Assembly: GCA_030636285.1 (NCBI GenBank)
Contig: DAOVXE010000026.1
Span: 1-8,172 of the forward strand
Origin: Candidatus Falkowiibacteriota bacterium
Lineage (GTDB): Bacteria > Patescibacteria > ABY1 > BM507 > UBA12075
Reading direction: 5' to 3'
DNA length: 8,172 bases
Made by a program: the position numbers and the translations under genes. Positions within the stretch are counted from its first letter, which is position 1. Every line of letters begins with the position of its first letter. This document shows, piece after piece, positions 1 to 6,972 of this stretch. The notes under the pieces are model-generated. The model was not told where the DNA came from and ran no database searches. It was given only the letters and a program-made list of their open reading frames with translations.

Positions 1-462
1 CTAGATATAGGGTGTGGTGTCGCTGGAATCGATTTATTAATAAGTGATTATTATAAAAATAATATTGATATTTTTTTAATTGACAGAACATCAATTGATA
101 AAAAGGTTTATTACCATTTTGAGGAAAAAGGATCTTTTTATAATTCGTTGTCTGTAGCAAAAAATTTATTAATTGAGAACGGCGTTGACAGAGAAAAAAT
201 ATACACTCAAGAGGCTACTGATGATAATAAGATAATTTTTAAAAATAATTTTGACATAATTATTTCTTTGATATCTTGGGGGTTTCATTACCCCGTTTCC
301 ACTTATTTGGATGAGTGTTGTAAAAAATTAAATGAAAATGGAGTATTAATTATTGATGTAAGAAAAAATGTAGGAGGTGAAAAAGAGCTTGGAGCAAGGT
401 TTAGTAATATTAAAGTTATATTCGAAGGTAAAAAATACAGAAGATTATTAGCATATGACTAA
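1..462 (+). CDS. Class I SAM-dependent methyltransferase, 3' part (5' end outside window)
   Basis: Reading from base 1 in frame gives 153 codons open to a TAA at 460-462. The first visible residues, LDIGCGVAGIDLL, are the glycine-rich motif I of class I methyltransferases, which binds S-adenosylmethionine. This shows the gene continues upstream of the window and that the internal TTG at 148 is not its start. An acidic strand-2 region follows (DIFLIDRTS), then FYNSLSVAKNLLIENGV, then a strand-4 segment FDIIISLISWGFHYPVSTYL, and a strand-5 segment (NGVLIIDVRK) near the C-terminus. The protein ends KYRRLLAYD. The enzyme should be cytosolic. A sugar or other small acceptor would fit the glycan-related neighbours, but the substrate cannot be read from the sequence. 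Family assignment is solid; the specific function is unknown. The N-terminal region is missing, so total length cannot be judged. Confidence 0.85.
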   Translation, partial: LDIGCGVAGIDLLISDYYKNNIDIFLIDRTSIDKKVYYHFEEKGSFYNSLSVAKNLLIENGVDREKIYTQEATDDNKIIFKNNFDIIISLISWGFHYPVSTYLDECCKKLNENGVLIIDVRKNVGGEKELGARFSNIKVIFEGKKYRRLLAYD

Positions 463-527
463 ATAAAGAATTTTTATTTCAGTAAGTAAGCTAAAAATAA
501 AAAAATAAATTTGGCCGTTAAAATAAT

Positions 528-814
528 ATGTTTTCAATAATAATCCCAATATACAACGAGGAAAAAAATATCCAGGCATTGTTAAAAAAAAAATTAATAA
601 TGTGCTTGGCGGTTTGGGCGTGGAATATGAAATAATCGCAGTTAATGACGGTTCAATTGATGATAGCGGCAAAGAGTTGGACAAGGCGGCGAGTGAAAAT
701 AAAAATATTAGGATTATAAATTTTACGAAAAATTTTGGGCAGACCGCGGCTATTGCCGCCGGTATTGAGGCTACCAGGAATGAAAATGACCGGACTCAGT
801 ATTGCGATTTATGA
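528..814 (+). pseudogene. Glycosyltransferase family 2 remnant, frameshifted and truncated
   Basis: ATG at 528 opens with FSIIIPIYNEEKNIQALL, the classic N-terminus of a GT2 enzyme of the polyprenyl-phosphate sugar synthase type. A run of ten A residues (584-593) follows. The continuation INNVLGGLGVEYEIIAVNDGS (the nucleotide-binding DGS motif) and NFTKNFGQTAAIAAGIEA lies in the -1 frame. Joined across the A run, the two pieces make a normal GT2 N-terminal third, so one frameshift has split the gene. After about position 780 the similarity stops (RNENDRTQYCDL, then TGA at 812-814). The DxD catalytic strand, the acceptor half and any membrane segments are absent; intact relatives are about 300 residues. 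This is therefore a decayed or recombined fragment and not a functional gene. The GT2 gene at 4175-5041 is a separate intact paralogue. A sequencing error in the homopolymer could explain the frameshift but not the truncation. Confidence 0.8.
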
Positions 815-834
815 AATAATTAATTAGACAATAT

Positions 835-869
835 AAAAACAGTCCTGAAATTAACTAAGGACTGTTTTT
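835..869. terminator. Bidirectional intrinsic terminator between convergent genes
   Basis: A perfect 12-bp inverted repeat (AAAAACAGTCCT at 835-846, AGGACTGTTTTT at 858-869) encloses an 11-nt loop. The GC-containing core CAGTCCT/AGGACTG is followed by a T run on the plus strand and, because of the leading A run, also by a T run on the minus strand. It lies between the plus-strand glycosyltransferase remnant and the stop of the minus-strand operon at 883. That is where a shared terminator for convergent transcription would be expected. Confidence 0.8.
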
Positions 870-882
870 ATTATATAATAAA

Positions 883-2049
883 TTATTTTTTTAAAATTAA
901 ATTTTTTATTTCAGACAAAGAAAAGACGGCAAACATTATAATTATCGGAATAATCGGCAGGGTGAAGCGGGGGTGGGTATGCATGGCAGTGTGAAAAGCC
1001 CAAAAATATAATAATATTATCCAAAGATTAAGTATGTTTTTATTCTTTTTAAGAAAAAAGAGCGAGAGAAAGCCCAGGCCGATGATCAGAAAATAAAATA
1101 CGCGGTATATGAATATTAAATATTTAGTTGCTGAATATTTTTCTATTACTGCCTCAGCGTGGTAGCCCTCTATGCCGGATTTCCAAAAACGGTAACTGTT
1201 TTTTAGTTTAACTAATACAATTTTTTGGAGGGTTATTTCCGTGTCTTCCTCATAGCCTTTGGTTTCAAAAACCTGACGTTCATAAAGATATGATTTGTTT
1301 ACCTTATTAAGAATCGCATAAATATTGGAGCCAACCGGCACAAATCGATCAATTTTGTACGAGCTAAAAGCGATCCAGGGGGAAAGTAAAAATATAAAAA
1401 ACAGAAAAGCTATAATATATTTTTTAAATATATTTTTATCAAAATAAAAATCTTTATATTTCCACTTAATTAATGACGAAAGTATTATTATCCAGGGCAG
1501 CAGCAACAGGGGAATGGGCCTTATTAGGACGGCAATTGTTAAGATTATTGCCATTATAACAGCGTTTTTAACATTGGGTGATTCTTTAAAAATTAAGTAG
1601 CGGATAATAAATAAGAGTAGTAGAACAATAAACAAGACTTCAGTCATTATGAGTACCGAGTAAAGGATCAAGTAAGGCCACAATGTTATTAATAATCCGG
1701 CCAGATAAGAAAATAAATAATTCAAATGTAAAAAACGCCTGGCAATGTAGAAAACAAGAGAGGCGATCAAACCGAGCAATATAGATTGAATGAAAAATAC
1801 CGCAAATATATTATATCCAAATATTTTATAAATAATTGCCAGAAAAAAAGGATAGCCCGGGTAGGTGATATGGCCATATACCGCGATATACTCATGATTA
1901 TTAACCAGGCCTTGAGCGATTTGGTTATAACGAGTCCCGTCACGCATCATAAGATCCGGTCTTAAATCAAGAACAATAATTCCGATTAAAATTGATAAAA
2001 TGAAAAAACTTGAATAAATCCAAATTTTATTATTGATATTTTTTTTCAT
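883..2049 (-). CDS. GT-C fold membrane glycosyltransferase (ArnT/PMT-like)
   Basis: A 388-residue, strongly hydrophobic protein with about ten predicted membrane segments. It has the GT-C layout: a first helix (about 10-28), then an extracytoplasmic loop with an acidic residue in MMRDGTRYNQIAQGL (D37), then YPGYPFFLAIIYKIFG (about 63-78). An MTE motif (135-137) sits in a later helix. The C-terminal HPRFTLPIIPII (359-370) resembles the RYxLPxxP signature of this group. Such enzymes take a sugar from a polyprenyl-phosphate donor and transfer it to lipid, glycan or protein on the outer face of the membrane. It is the last gene of the minus-strand operon. Its ATG overlaps the upstream methyltransferase stop by one base (TAATG), suggesting translational coupling, and no Shine-Dalgarno is visible. 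The terminator at 835-869 follows it. Donor and acceptor are unknown. Fold-level call is good; subfamily is uncertain. Confidence 0.8.
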   Translation of the reverse strand: MKKNINNKIWIYSSFFILSILIGIIVLDLRPDLMMRDGTRYNQIAQGLVNNHEYIAVYGHITYPGYPFFLAIIYKIFGYNIFAVFFIQSILLGLIASLVFYIARRFLHLNYLFSYLAGLLITLWPYLILYSVLIMTEVLFIVLLLLFIIRYLIFKESPNVKNAVIMAIILTIAVLIRPIPLLLLPWIIILSSLIKWKYKDFYFDKNIFKKYIIAFLFFIFLLSPWIAFSSYKIDRFVPVGSNIYAILNKVNKSYLYERQVFETKGYEEDTEITLQKIVLVKLKNSYRFWKSGIEGYHAEAVIEKYSATKYLIFIYRVFYFLIIGLGFLSLFFLKKNKNILNLWIILLYFWAFHTAMHTHPRFTLPIIPIIIMFAVFSLSEIKNLILKK

Positions 2050-2756
2050 TATTTTTTAGTTAAACTAACCACAAAGCGATAACCCAAAATTGCCGGAGCC
2101 CGGGTAATTTTTTTAATTTTAAAATAGTCTTTGGTTATTTTATTGATAAATTTTTTATCAGCCTCATGCAAGTGCCAGTCATAGTCCTCTTGCTTGCGGG
2201 CCGCGTGAAGAAATTTATCCAGCCGGGTTAATTTAATTATCCTCATAATACATTTGATTCGTTTTTCATCCGGTACGCTGATAACGGCAATTCCATCATC
2301 TTTAAGCAACCGATGTATTTCTTTGATTACTTTTTCTGGCTCGGGTACATGCTCCAGAACTTCAGAGCAGGCGATTTTGTCAAATGATTTATCTTCAAAG
2401 TCGGTTTTATAGGCATTGCCAAAGCCAACAGAAGTATTGGGGTGGTCTTTTAGTAATTCTTTGGCTCTCTCAAGGGCAACTCTGGAGATATCAACGCCTT
2501 TAGCCTGTATATTTTTTGGCAGTAAGTAAAGGAAGAACCCCTCGCCGCAGCCAAGATCAAGGATCTTGTCATCTGTTTTTAAATCAGACAATATTATTAT
2601 TTTTTTAAGGCGCATGATCTCCAGGTTTTTTAAAATTGGGTTTTTGCTTTCAAAAAGAATGCCGTCTTTATGATATTTACTGACCATTTCATCATTCCAT
2701 TTGGCCATTTCCTCAATGTTTGAATTTTTATTAATTTCCATAAATTTTACTTCCAT
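2049..2756 (-). CDS. Class I SAM-dependent methyltransferase
   Basis: A 235-residue soluble protein of the Methyltransf_11/UbiG-like type. Motif I is KILDLGCGEGFF (about 64-75), the acidic end of strand 2 is GVDIS (87-91), strand 4 is FDKIACSEVLEHV (125-137) and strand 5 is GIAVISVPDEK (155-165). A later WHLHEAD (194-200) matches the WHLHE seen in many sugar- or lipid-linked methyltransferases. It transfers a methyl group from SAM to an unknown acceptor. Lying between a radical SAM enzyme and a GT-C glycosyltransferase, it probably acts on the same glycan or lipid intermediate. The ATG at 2756 overlaps the upstream gene by 10 bases. An alternative ATG at 2741 (MEINKN) sits 8 nt after a weak GGAAG (2750-2754) and would leave a 5-bp gap. 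Either start is possible, and only five residues are at stake. Confidence 0.87.
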   Translation of the reverse strand: MEVKFMEINKNSNIEEMAKWNDEMVSKYHKDGILFESKNPILKNLEIMRLKKIIILSDLKTDDKILDLGCGEGFFLYLLPKNIQAKGVDISRVALERAKELLKDHPNTSVGFGNAYKTDFEDKSFDKIACSEVLEHVPEPEKVIKEIHRLLKDDGIAVISVPDEKRIKCIMRIIKLTRLDKFLHAARKQEDYDWHLHEADKKFINKITKDYFKIKKITRAPAILGYRFVVSLTKK

Positions 2757-4159
2757 AGCAGCTGGCTTACGCCGGCGCTGATTAAATGTTTAATATCATT
2801 ATAATTCCTAACTGCTCCAAAAATATTTATTACGGCTTTGGGGCGGAGATAAAATGAGCGATAAGCGCGTTTAATGCCTTGCATTATTTCTTCTCCGCTA
2901 AGCTCAGGGTAATCAACCGGTGAATTGCCGCCCTGGTCAGTAGCCTCCCATTGCTCATTAGTAAGCCAGTTATTTTCCTTTACCTGCTTATAGAATTTAG
3001 TTCCGGGAAAGGGTGAAGCGACATGAAAGATGGCAAAAGTGATTGGGTTGCTCTTGGCGAAATTAATGGTTTTTTCAATTGTTTCTTTGGTTTCACCCAG
3101 CAGGCCGATAATAAAATATCCATACACTTTGATGCCGATATCATGGGTTATTTGAGCGATTTTTTTGCCTTGTTCAACTGTTGCTTTTTTTTCGCATTTA
3201 TCCAGTATTGCCTGCGAACCGGATTCAAAGCCATAAGCGATCATCCAGCAGCCGGCTTTTTTCATCAGCTTTAAGGTTTCTTTATCCACTGTATCCACCC
3301 GGCTGTTGCAGGCCCAGGTTAGATTTAATTTTTCATCAACCATCATTTCACAGAGCTCTTTGACTATGTTCATGTTGACTGTAAAAGTATCAGAATGGAA
3401 AATAAAATTATTTACTCCCAGTTTTTTAAGCATTCTTAATTCTTTCATTATACTTTGGGCCGAGCGAAGGCGGACTTTTTTTTCCCACATGATCGGCTGG
3501 CGGCAAAATGCGCAAGGATAAGGACAGCCTCGGCCCGAAACCACAAAGGTAAATTTGGATGCCATAAACGGGAAAACATATTTTTCAATTGGCAGCAGAT
3601 CGTGCCTGGGCAAGGGCAGTTCGTCCAGATTCTCAATGTATGGCCGGTTTTCATTTTTAATGATTCTATCTCCCTGTTTCCACGCCAAGCCTTTAATATC
3701 GCTTAGATCGGTTTGTTTATTCTCCAGCGCGTTTATCAGCTCTTTAAAGGTATAGTCGCACTCCCGGGTCATAATAAAATCAAGATCAGGGTTTTCTTTT
3801 AAAGTATCTTCGGTCAGTTCAGTAACATGCGGGCCCATGGTAATGGTCGCTGCTCCCAGTTTTTTAGCTTCTTTGAAAACGCGCAAATCATTTGAGGCGG
3901 TTGAGGTGATAACATGTGACGCAACATAGCGGGGTTTTTTATTATTAAGAATACTTAAAAATTCCGGCCAGGAATAATTTTCCGCAATGCAGTCAATTAT
4001 TTCTACTGATAGATTATCAGGCAACATGGCTGCCAGATAAGCCATGTTGGTTTGCGGCCAGATAATTTGCTCTTTGCTGGTGCGTCCGGAACGGTTTAAG
4101 TCGCGGATAATAATTGATTTGTTTGGCGATGGCGGGTTGATTAATAGTACGTCAGTCAT
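2747..4159 (-). CDS. B12-binding-domain radical SAM protein
   Basis: A 470-residue protein with the two-domain layout of cobalamin-binding radical SAM enzymes such as BchE and HpnP. The N-terminal Rossmann-like domain (about 1-150) starts DVLLINPPSPNKS and contains VASHVITSTASND and TMGPHVTELTE. The usual DxHxxG cobalamin-ligand motif is not present, as in many members of this group. The radical SAM barrel carries GRGCPYPCAFCRQP with the CxxxCxxC cluster ligands at C212, C216 and C219, then AYGFESGSQ (308-316) and a C-terminal half with YGYFIIGLLGETKETIE. Family members methylate unreactive carbon or phosphorus or perform cyclisations; the substrate here is unknown. It is the third gene of the operon, 15 bp after the GT2 stop, without a visible Shine-Dalgarno. 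Its stop region overlaps the next methyltransferase start. The family call is firm; the reaction is not known. Confidence 0.9.
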   Translation of the reverse strand: MTDVLLINPPSPNKSIIIRDLNRSGRTSKEQIIWPQTNMAYLAAMLPDNLSVEIIDCIAENYSWPEFLSILNNKKPRYVASHVITSTASNDLRVFKEAKKLGAATITMGPHVTELTEDTLKENPDLDFIMTRECDYTFKELINALENKQTDLSDIKGLAWKQGDRIIKNENRPYIENLDELPLPRHDLLPIEKYVFPFMASKFTFVVSGRGCPYPCAFCRQPIMWEKKVRLRSAQSIMKELRMLKKLGVNNFIFHSDTFTVNMNIVKELCEMMVDEKLNLTWACNSRVDTVDKETLKLMKKAGCWMIAYGFESGSQAILDKCEKKATVEQGKKIAQITHDIGIKVYGYFIIGLLGETKETIEKTINFAKSNPITFAIFHVASPFPGTKFYKQVKENNWLTNEQWEATDQGGNSPVDYPELSGEEIMQGIKRAYRSFYLRPKAVINIFGAVRNYNDIKHLISAGVSQLLWK

Positions 4160-4174
4160 GAAATATAATGTTAT

Positions 4175-5041
4175 TTATTTATTATGTATAACTATTTCAG
4201 CCAAAAGGCCGAAAAATAATGTTTGCAAGGCCGTGGCCGAGAGAACAATAATGGTTGTGTCAAAAAATTTAGTTGAAAATCCAAAAAGATAAGCAGTGCC
4301 TAGAATTAGCGGAACTATTAAAATTAAAACGCTTAGCGGAGCAAACACTTTGATCGGCTTAAAAAACAGCGAAAGCTTAAAGATAAGTTTAAGGAAATTG
4401 AAAAAATCCAAAGCTCTAATGCTGGACTTCCCGGTCCGTTCGTAGTAGTCTATCGGGATAAACTTAGTATCATAGCCATGGCTTAAGCAGACCATGGTAA
4501 GAGTTGAAGTAAAAGAAAAGCGCGTTGGGAAAAGCCCCCAATAGGCGCGTACAATATCTTTTTTAAATATTCTTAAGCCGGAATTCAGGTCCGGGACCTT
4601 TCTTCCGGCAATGTAGCCGGCAAAGCGATTTAAGAATTTTTTCGCGTGTCGGCGCTCAAGCGGTATGGCGTTGCCTTTTTTTTCTCTGGAGCCAATAACC
4701 ATGTCATAGTTATCAGTATGTTTAATCAGTTCCGGTATTGCCGCTATTGGATAGGTTCCGTCCGCGTCAATTATCATGATCCAGTCATATTGGCTGTGCC
4801 TGATGCCGGTTTTCAGGCTGGCGCCATAGCCTTTGTTGCGGCTATGTCCCAGCACGTTTATTCCTTGGATTTGTTTAATTATTTGCAAACTATTATCAGT
4901 TGATCCGTCATTAATTAAAATAATTTCATATTCAATATCAGGGATCTTACTTACTGTATTTTTAATATCATTAATTACTTTAGTAACGGCTTTTTCTTCA
5001 TTGTAGACCGGAATGATGATTGAAAGTTGGATTGGTTTCAT
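4175..5041 (-). CDS. Family-2 glycosyltransferase, polyprenyl-phosphate sugar synthase type (DPM1/ArnC/GtrB-like)
   Basis: A 288-residue protein with the GT-A nucleotide-sugar fold. It shows LSIIIPVYNEEKAV (6-19), LINDGSTDNS (42-51), a DAD metal-binding site in IDADGTYP (91-98), PDLNSGLRIF (150-159) and YERTGKSSIRA (200-210), the set typical of dolichol- or undecaprenyl-phosphate glycosyltransferases. Two C-terminal hydrophobic segments (about 232-254 and 262-284) anchor it in the membrane, as in GtrB/ArnC-like proteins. It would transfer a sugar from a nucleotide donor to polyprenyl phosphate on the cytoplasmic face. It starts one base after the flippase-like gene stop (TAATATG), so the two are almost certainly co-transcribed and probably translationally coupled. 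This fits one making the lipid-linked sugar and the other helping it across the membrane. Sugar identity is unknown. Confidence 0.9.
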   Translation of the reverse strand: MKPIQLSIIIPVYNEEKAVTKVINDIKNTVSKIPDIEYEIILINDGSTDNSLQIIKQIQGINVLGHSRNKGYGASLKTGIRHSQYDWIMIIDADGTYPIAAIPELIKHTDNYDMVIGSREKKGNAIPLERRHAKKFLNRFAGYIAGRKVPDLNSGLRIFKKDIVRAYWGLFPTRFSFTSTLTMVCLSHGYDTKFIPIDYYERTGKSSIRALDFFNFLKLIFKLSLFFKPIKVFAPLSVLILIVPLILGTAYLFGFSTKFFDTTIIVLSATALQTLFFGLLAEIVIHNK

Positions 5042-5042
5042 A

Positions 5043-5975
5043 TTATTTATTACACAGCGGGCCTTTTTTTATAGCAAAATATAAAAAAGGCAAACCAAGA
5101 ATTGAAAGCAGTATTACACTGACCAGAGAATAGGCAAAGCCGGTAAATAAAATTGTCGTATCCGGCGCTAAACCGGAATAAATAAACAGCATTGCGGTTT
5201 CCCGCGATCCTATGCCGGAAAGAGTGATCGGCACCAGGGCCAGAAAAACCACTATTGGCTGATAGGCTAAAATTAAAAAAATCGGCACCTTATAACCGAA
5301 TAGTAGAAATACTATTTTTATATAAATAATTATACCAAACCAGAGCAAAATAGTAAAAAGAAATAAAGCAATTAAATTTTTTCGTTTATTTTTAGTGTTT
5401 TTAAAAACAAAGAGGAAGTTATTTATTTTATCTTTTATTTTACTTTCTTTTTTTAATTTAATTTTTTGGCTCACTATAATAATACTAATAATTGCGATTA
5501 TTACCAGGGCTCCAATGCCAATTGAGTATATTTTTTGAGTGATAATGCCTCCGATAATAGCCAATAGGGCCAATACTAAAAAGTCAATCATTCGCTCCAG
5601 AGCAATCGCGCCGGAATTTTTTGTGATTGGTATTTTATCTTTTAAGAAATAAGCCCGTACCAGATCGCCGGAATTTAGCGGGGTAAGCTTGGAAACAGGG
5701 AAACTGGCAAAGGCTAAAACAAAGGCTTTGATAATTGTAATATTATAGTCAATTATCTTAAGGCTTTGCTGCCAGCGAAGAGCAAAGACCAGAGCGGTAA
5801 AGAAGATAAGAATAATTGAGGCTGTTATTAATAGCAGCCAATTAATCTCTGCTTGAACCGACAATAAATATTTTATATCTATTTTATTAATCAAATAAGA
5901 CAGTAGCAGCGCTGTTATTCCCAGCGGAAAAATGAATTTGATGATTTTTTGGTTGCTATATTTAGCTAAATTCAT
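5043..5975 (-). CDS. YbhN/AglD-type flippase-like membrane protein (LPG synthase TM family)
   Basis: A 310-residue polytopic membrane protein. Despite low overall conservation it carries the signatures of the lysylphosphatidylglycerol synthase transmembrane / UPF0104 family: KLTPLNSGDLVRAYFLK (96-112; compare P-x-R-x-G-E-x-x-R), ALERMIDFLVLALL (125-138; the ERxxD motif) and TLSGIGSRETA (251-261; the PGGxGxxE motif). The first helix is at about 13-30 and the last at about 283-302. There is no C-terminal aminoacyl-transferase domain, so it is the stand-alone membrane form and not MprF. Members are proposed to flip or handle lipid-linked sugars or other lipids; AglD in haloarchaeal glycosylation is an example. 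It is the first gene of the five-gene minus-strand operon, just upstream of a polyprenyl-phosphate glycosyltransferase. No Shine-Dalgarno is seen before its ATG. The family call is good; the flippase role is inferred. Confidence 0.85.
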   Translation of the reverse strand: MNLAKYSNQKIIKFIFPLGITALLLSYLINKIDIKYLLSVQAEINWLLLITASIILIFFTALVFALRWQQSLKIIDYNITIIKAFVLAFASFPVSKLTPLNSGDLVRAYFLKDKIPITKNSGAIALERMIDFLVLALLAIIGGIITQKIYSIGIGALVIIAIISIIIVSQKIKLKKESKIKDKINNFLFVFKNTKNKRKNLIALFLFTILLWFGIIIYIKIVFLLFGYKVPIFLILAYQPIVVFLALVPITLSGIGSRETAMLFIYSGLAPDTTILFTGFAYSLVSVILLSILGLPFLYFAIKKGPLCNK

Positions 5976-5992
5976 TATAGTTAATTTAATAA

Positions 5993-6144
5993 CTTATGTT
6001 ACGCGTTTATCACGTAAATAAAGTTATAATAAATGTAATTAAAACAAAAACGAGGATAAGAACAAGTTTTATCTTAGCATTTTTGTTTTAATTACATTTA
6101 TTATAACTTTTTCTAAGGTAAAAATGTTTGGTGCGTAAGGTGGA
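5993..6144 (+). mobile_element. 152-bp palindromic MITE-like element, copy 1 (possible structured RNA)
   Basis: No recognisable coding content. It aligns without gaps to 6973-7124 at a constant offset of 980 bp, with 15 differences (about 90% identity). In order it holds an outer end with TTACGC (5999-6004), a 31-nt arm (6020-6050), a 29-nt loop identical in both copies (6051-6079), the exact reverse-complement arm (6080-6110), a spacer with CTAAGGTAAAAAT, and the outer end GCGTAAGG. Flanks TTAATAA (5986-5992) and TTAGTAA (6145-6151) match at 6 of 7 positions, as expected of an aged target-site duplication. The 15-nt ends match less well as DNA than in copy 2, but as plus-strand RNA 13 of 15 positions pair if G-U is allowed. 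It lies between the divergent flippase-like and cysQ genes and ends 39 bases before the cysQ ATG. No transposase is in the window, so it would have to be non-autonomous. A cis-regulatory RNA is the main alternative. Confidence 0.7.
6020..6110. repeat. Perfect 31-bp inverted repeat with 29-nt loop (copy 1)
   Basis: The left arm 6020-6050 is the exact reverse complement of the right arm 6080-6110. Inside the loop a smaller stem TAAGA (6057-6061) / TCTTA (6072-6076) is possible. The arms differ from those of copy 2 at three positions (6031, 6035, 6041), and each partner position in the right arm has the complementary change. Confidence 0.95.
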
Positions 6145-6148
6145 TTAG

Positions 6149-6177
6149 TAAACAATTTGAGTTTATTTAATTATACT
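6149..6177 (+). promoter_or_regulatory. Candidate sigma-70 promoter of cysQ giving a leaderless mRNA
   Basis: TAAACA (6149-6154, four of six matches to TTGACA), a 17-nt spacer and TATACT (6172-6177, five of six matches to TATAAT). Six bases separate the -10 box from the ATG at 6184, so transcription would begin at or next to the start codon. There is no Shine-Dalgarno upstream of that ATG, which agrees with a leaderless message. The -35 box overlaps the right flanking repeat of element copy 1. This is a motif match only. Confidence 0.45.
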
Positions 6178-6183
6178 ATAGAA

Positions 6184-6972
6184 ATGAAAGATAAAGAAAT
6201 ATTAAACCAAGTATTAAACGTGATAAAACAAGCTGGTAAAATGGTTATGTCTTTTTATAACAAAGATTATCAAATAAAAGATAAAGGTAATGACAGTCCG
6301 GTGACAGAAGCAGATCTAGCCTCGGAAAAGATTATTCTTAAGGGTTTAAGCAAGTATGATTATGGCGTATTGTCTGAAGAAACTGAAGATGATAAAACGC
6401 GGCTAAAAAAAGAGCGGGTTTGGATTATTGATCCTTTGGATGGCACTAAGGATTTTATAAATAAAACTGGGGATTTTACGATAATGATCGCCCTGGCGGA
6501 AAAAGGCAGGCCAATATTGGGAGTAATATACGTCCCGGTATTGGGTGAGTTGTATTATGCGATAAAAAATCGAGGAGCATTTTTAATTAAAGAAAAAAAT
6601 AAAAGTAGAATCTCAGTATCCAAAAAAGAAAATTTAGCTAATATAAAAATACTATCAAGTCGTTTTCACCGATCTGAGATAGAAAAGACATTTATTGATA
6701 AATATAAAATTAATAATTTAATTACTCGCGGCAGCTCTCTTAAAGTAATGGAAATTGCCAGCGGTAAAGCAGAATTAAATTTTAATCCGAGCAATAAAAT
6801 GAAAGAATATGACATTTGCGCGGCTGACATAATTCTCCATGAAGCCGGCGGCAGGCTTACTGACCTTAAGGGAAAAAGATATGAATATAATCAGGAGGAT
6901 CCACACATTAATGGTTATGTTGCCAGTAATAGCATTATACATGATCAGCTTGTGGATTATTTGAATAAGTAA
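6184..6972 (+). CDS. cysQ: 3'(2'),5'-bisphosphate nucleotidase, CysQ-type inositol monophosphatase family
   Basis: A 262-residue soluble protein with the metal-dependent phosphatase motifs in order: NDSPVTEADLASE (36-48), LSEE (63-66), WIIDPLDGTKDFI (80-92; the DPLDGT metal site with the KDF typical of CysQ), RGSSLKVMEIASGKAE (182-197) and EYDICAADIILHEAGG (208-223). CysQ hydrolyses 3'-phosphoadenosine 5'-phosphate (PAP) to AMP, removing the product of PAPS-using sulfotransferases or PAPS reductase. Its length is close to that of E. coli CysQ. The ATG at 6184 is preferred: it starts MKDKEILNQ, typical of the family, and a promoter-like -10 box sits six bases upstream. A TTG at 6157 would add nine residues. 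The gene is flanked by two copies of a palindromic element, and the right copy begins immediately after its TAA stop. ATP sulfurylase follows, which supports CysQ over a generic inositol phosphatase. Confidence 0.88.
   Translation: MKDKEILNQVLNVIKQAGKMVMSFYNKDYQIKDKGNDSPVTEADLASEKIILKGLSKYDYGVLSEETEDDKTRLKKERVWIIDPLDGTKDFINKTGDFTIMIALAEKGRPILGVIYVPVLGELYYAIKNRGAFLIKEKNKSRISVSKKENLANIKILSSRFHRSEIEKTFIDKYKINNLITRGSSLKVMEIASGKAELNFNPSNKMKEYDICAADIILHEAGGRLTDLKGKRYEYNQEDPHINGYVASNSIIHDQLVDYLNK

Larger units (their letters stand above)
5986..6151. repeat. Flanking 7-bp direct repeats of copy 1 (TTAATAA / TTAGTAA)
   Basis: The two 7-mers at 5986-5992 and 6145-6151 directly abut the element ends and differ at one base. 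They occupy positions equivalent to the perfect 7-bp repeats around copy 2, which supports reading both as target-site duplications. Both are AT-rich and end in TAA. Confidence 0.55.

Noticed and set aside
461..479. Terminator hairpin (AAATAAA / TTTATTT) after the first methyltransferase gene
   Set aside because: The stem is seven A-T pairs only and no T run follows it. Too weak to call in AT-rich DNA.
584..593. Programmed -1 frameshifting or transcriptional slippage on the A10 run
   Set aside because: The run is slippery, but the product would still lack the catalytic half of a GT2 enzyme, so decay is the simpler explanation.
448..684. Minus-strand open frame of 78 codons
   Set aside because: It is antisense to the GT2 remnant and to the end of the first methyltransferase gene. 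It shows no family motif and its hydrophobic look comes from T-rich DNA.
3023..3755. Several plus-strand open frames, and one alternative minus-strand frame, of 60-83 codons
   Set aside because: They lie inside the radical SAM gene, which has clear motifs along its whole length; these are shadows in other frames.
6080..6115. The palindrome arms as an intrinsic terminator
   Set aside because: The stem is almost entirely A-T and only a short T stretch follows. The arms also contain TATAAC on both strands that could pass for a -10 box, without a properly spaced -35.
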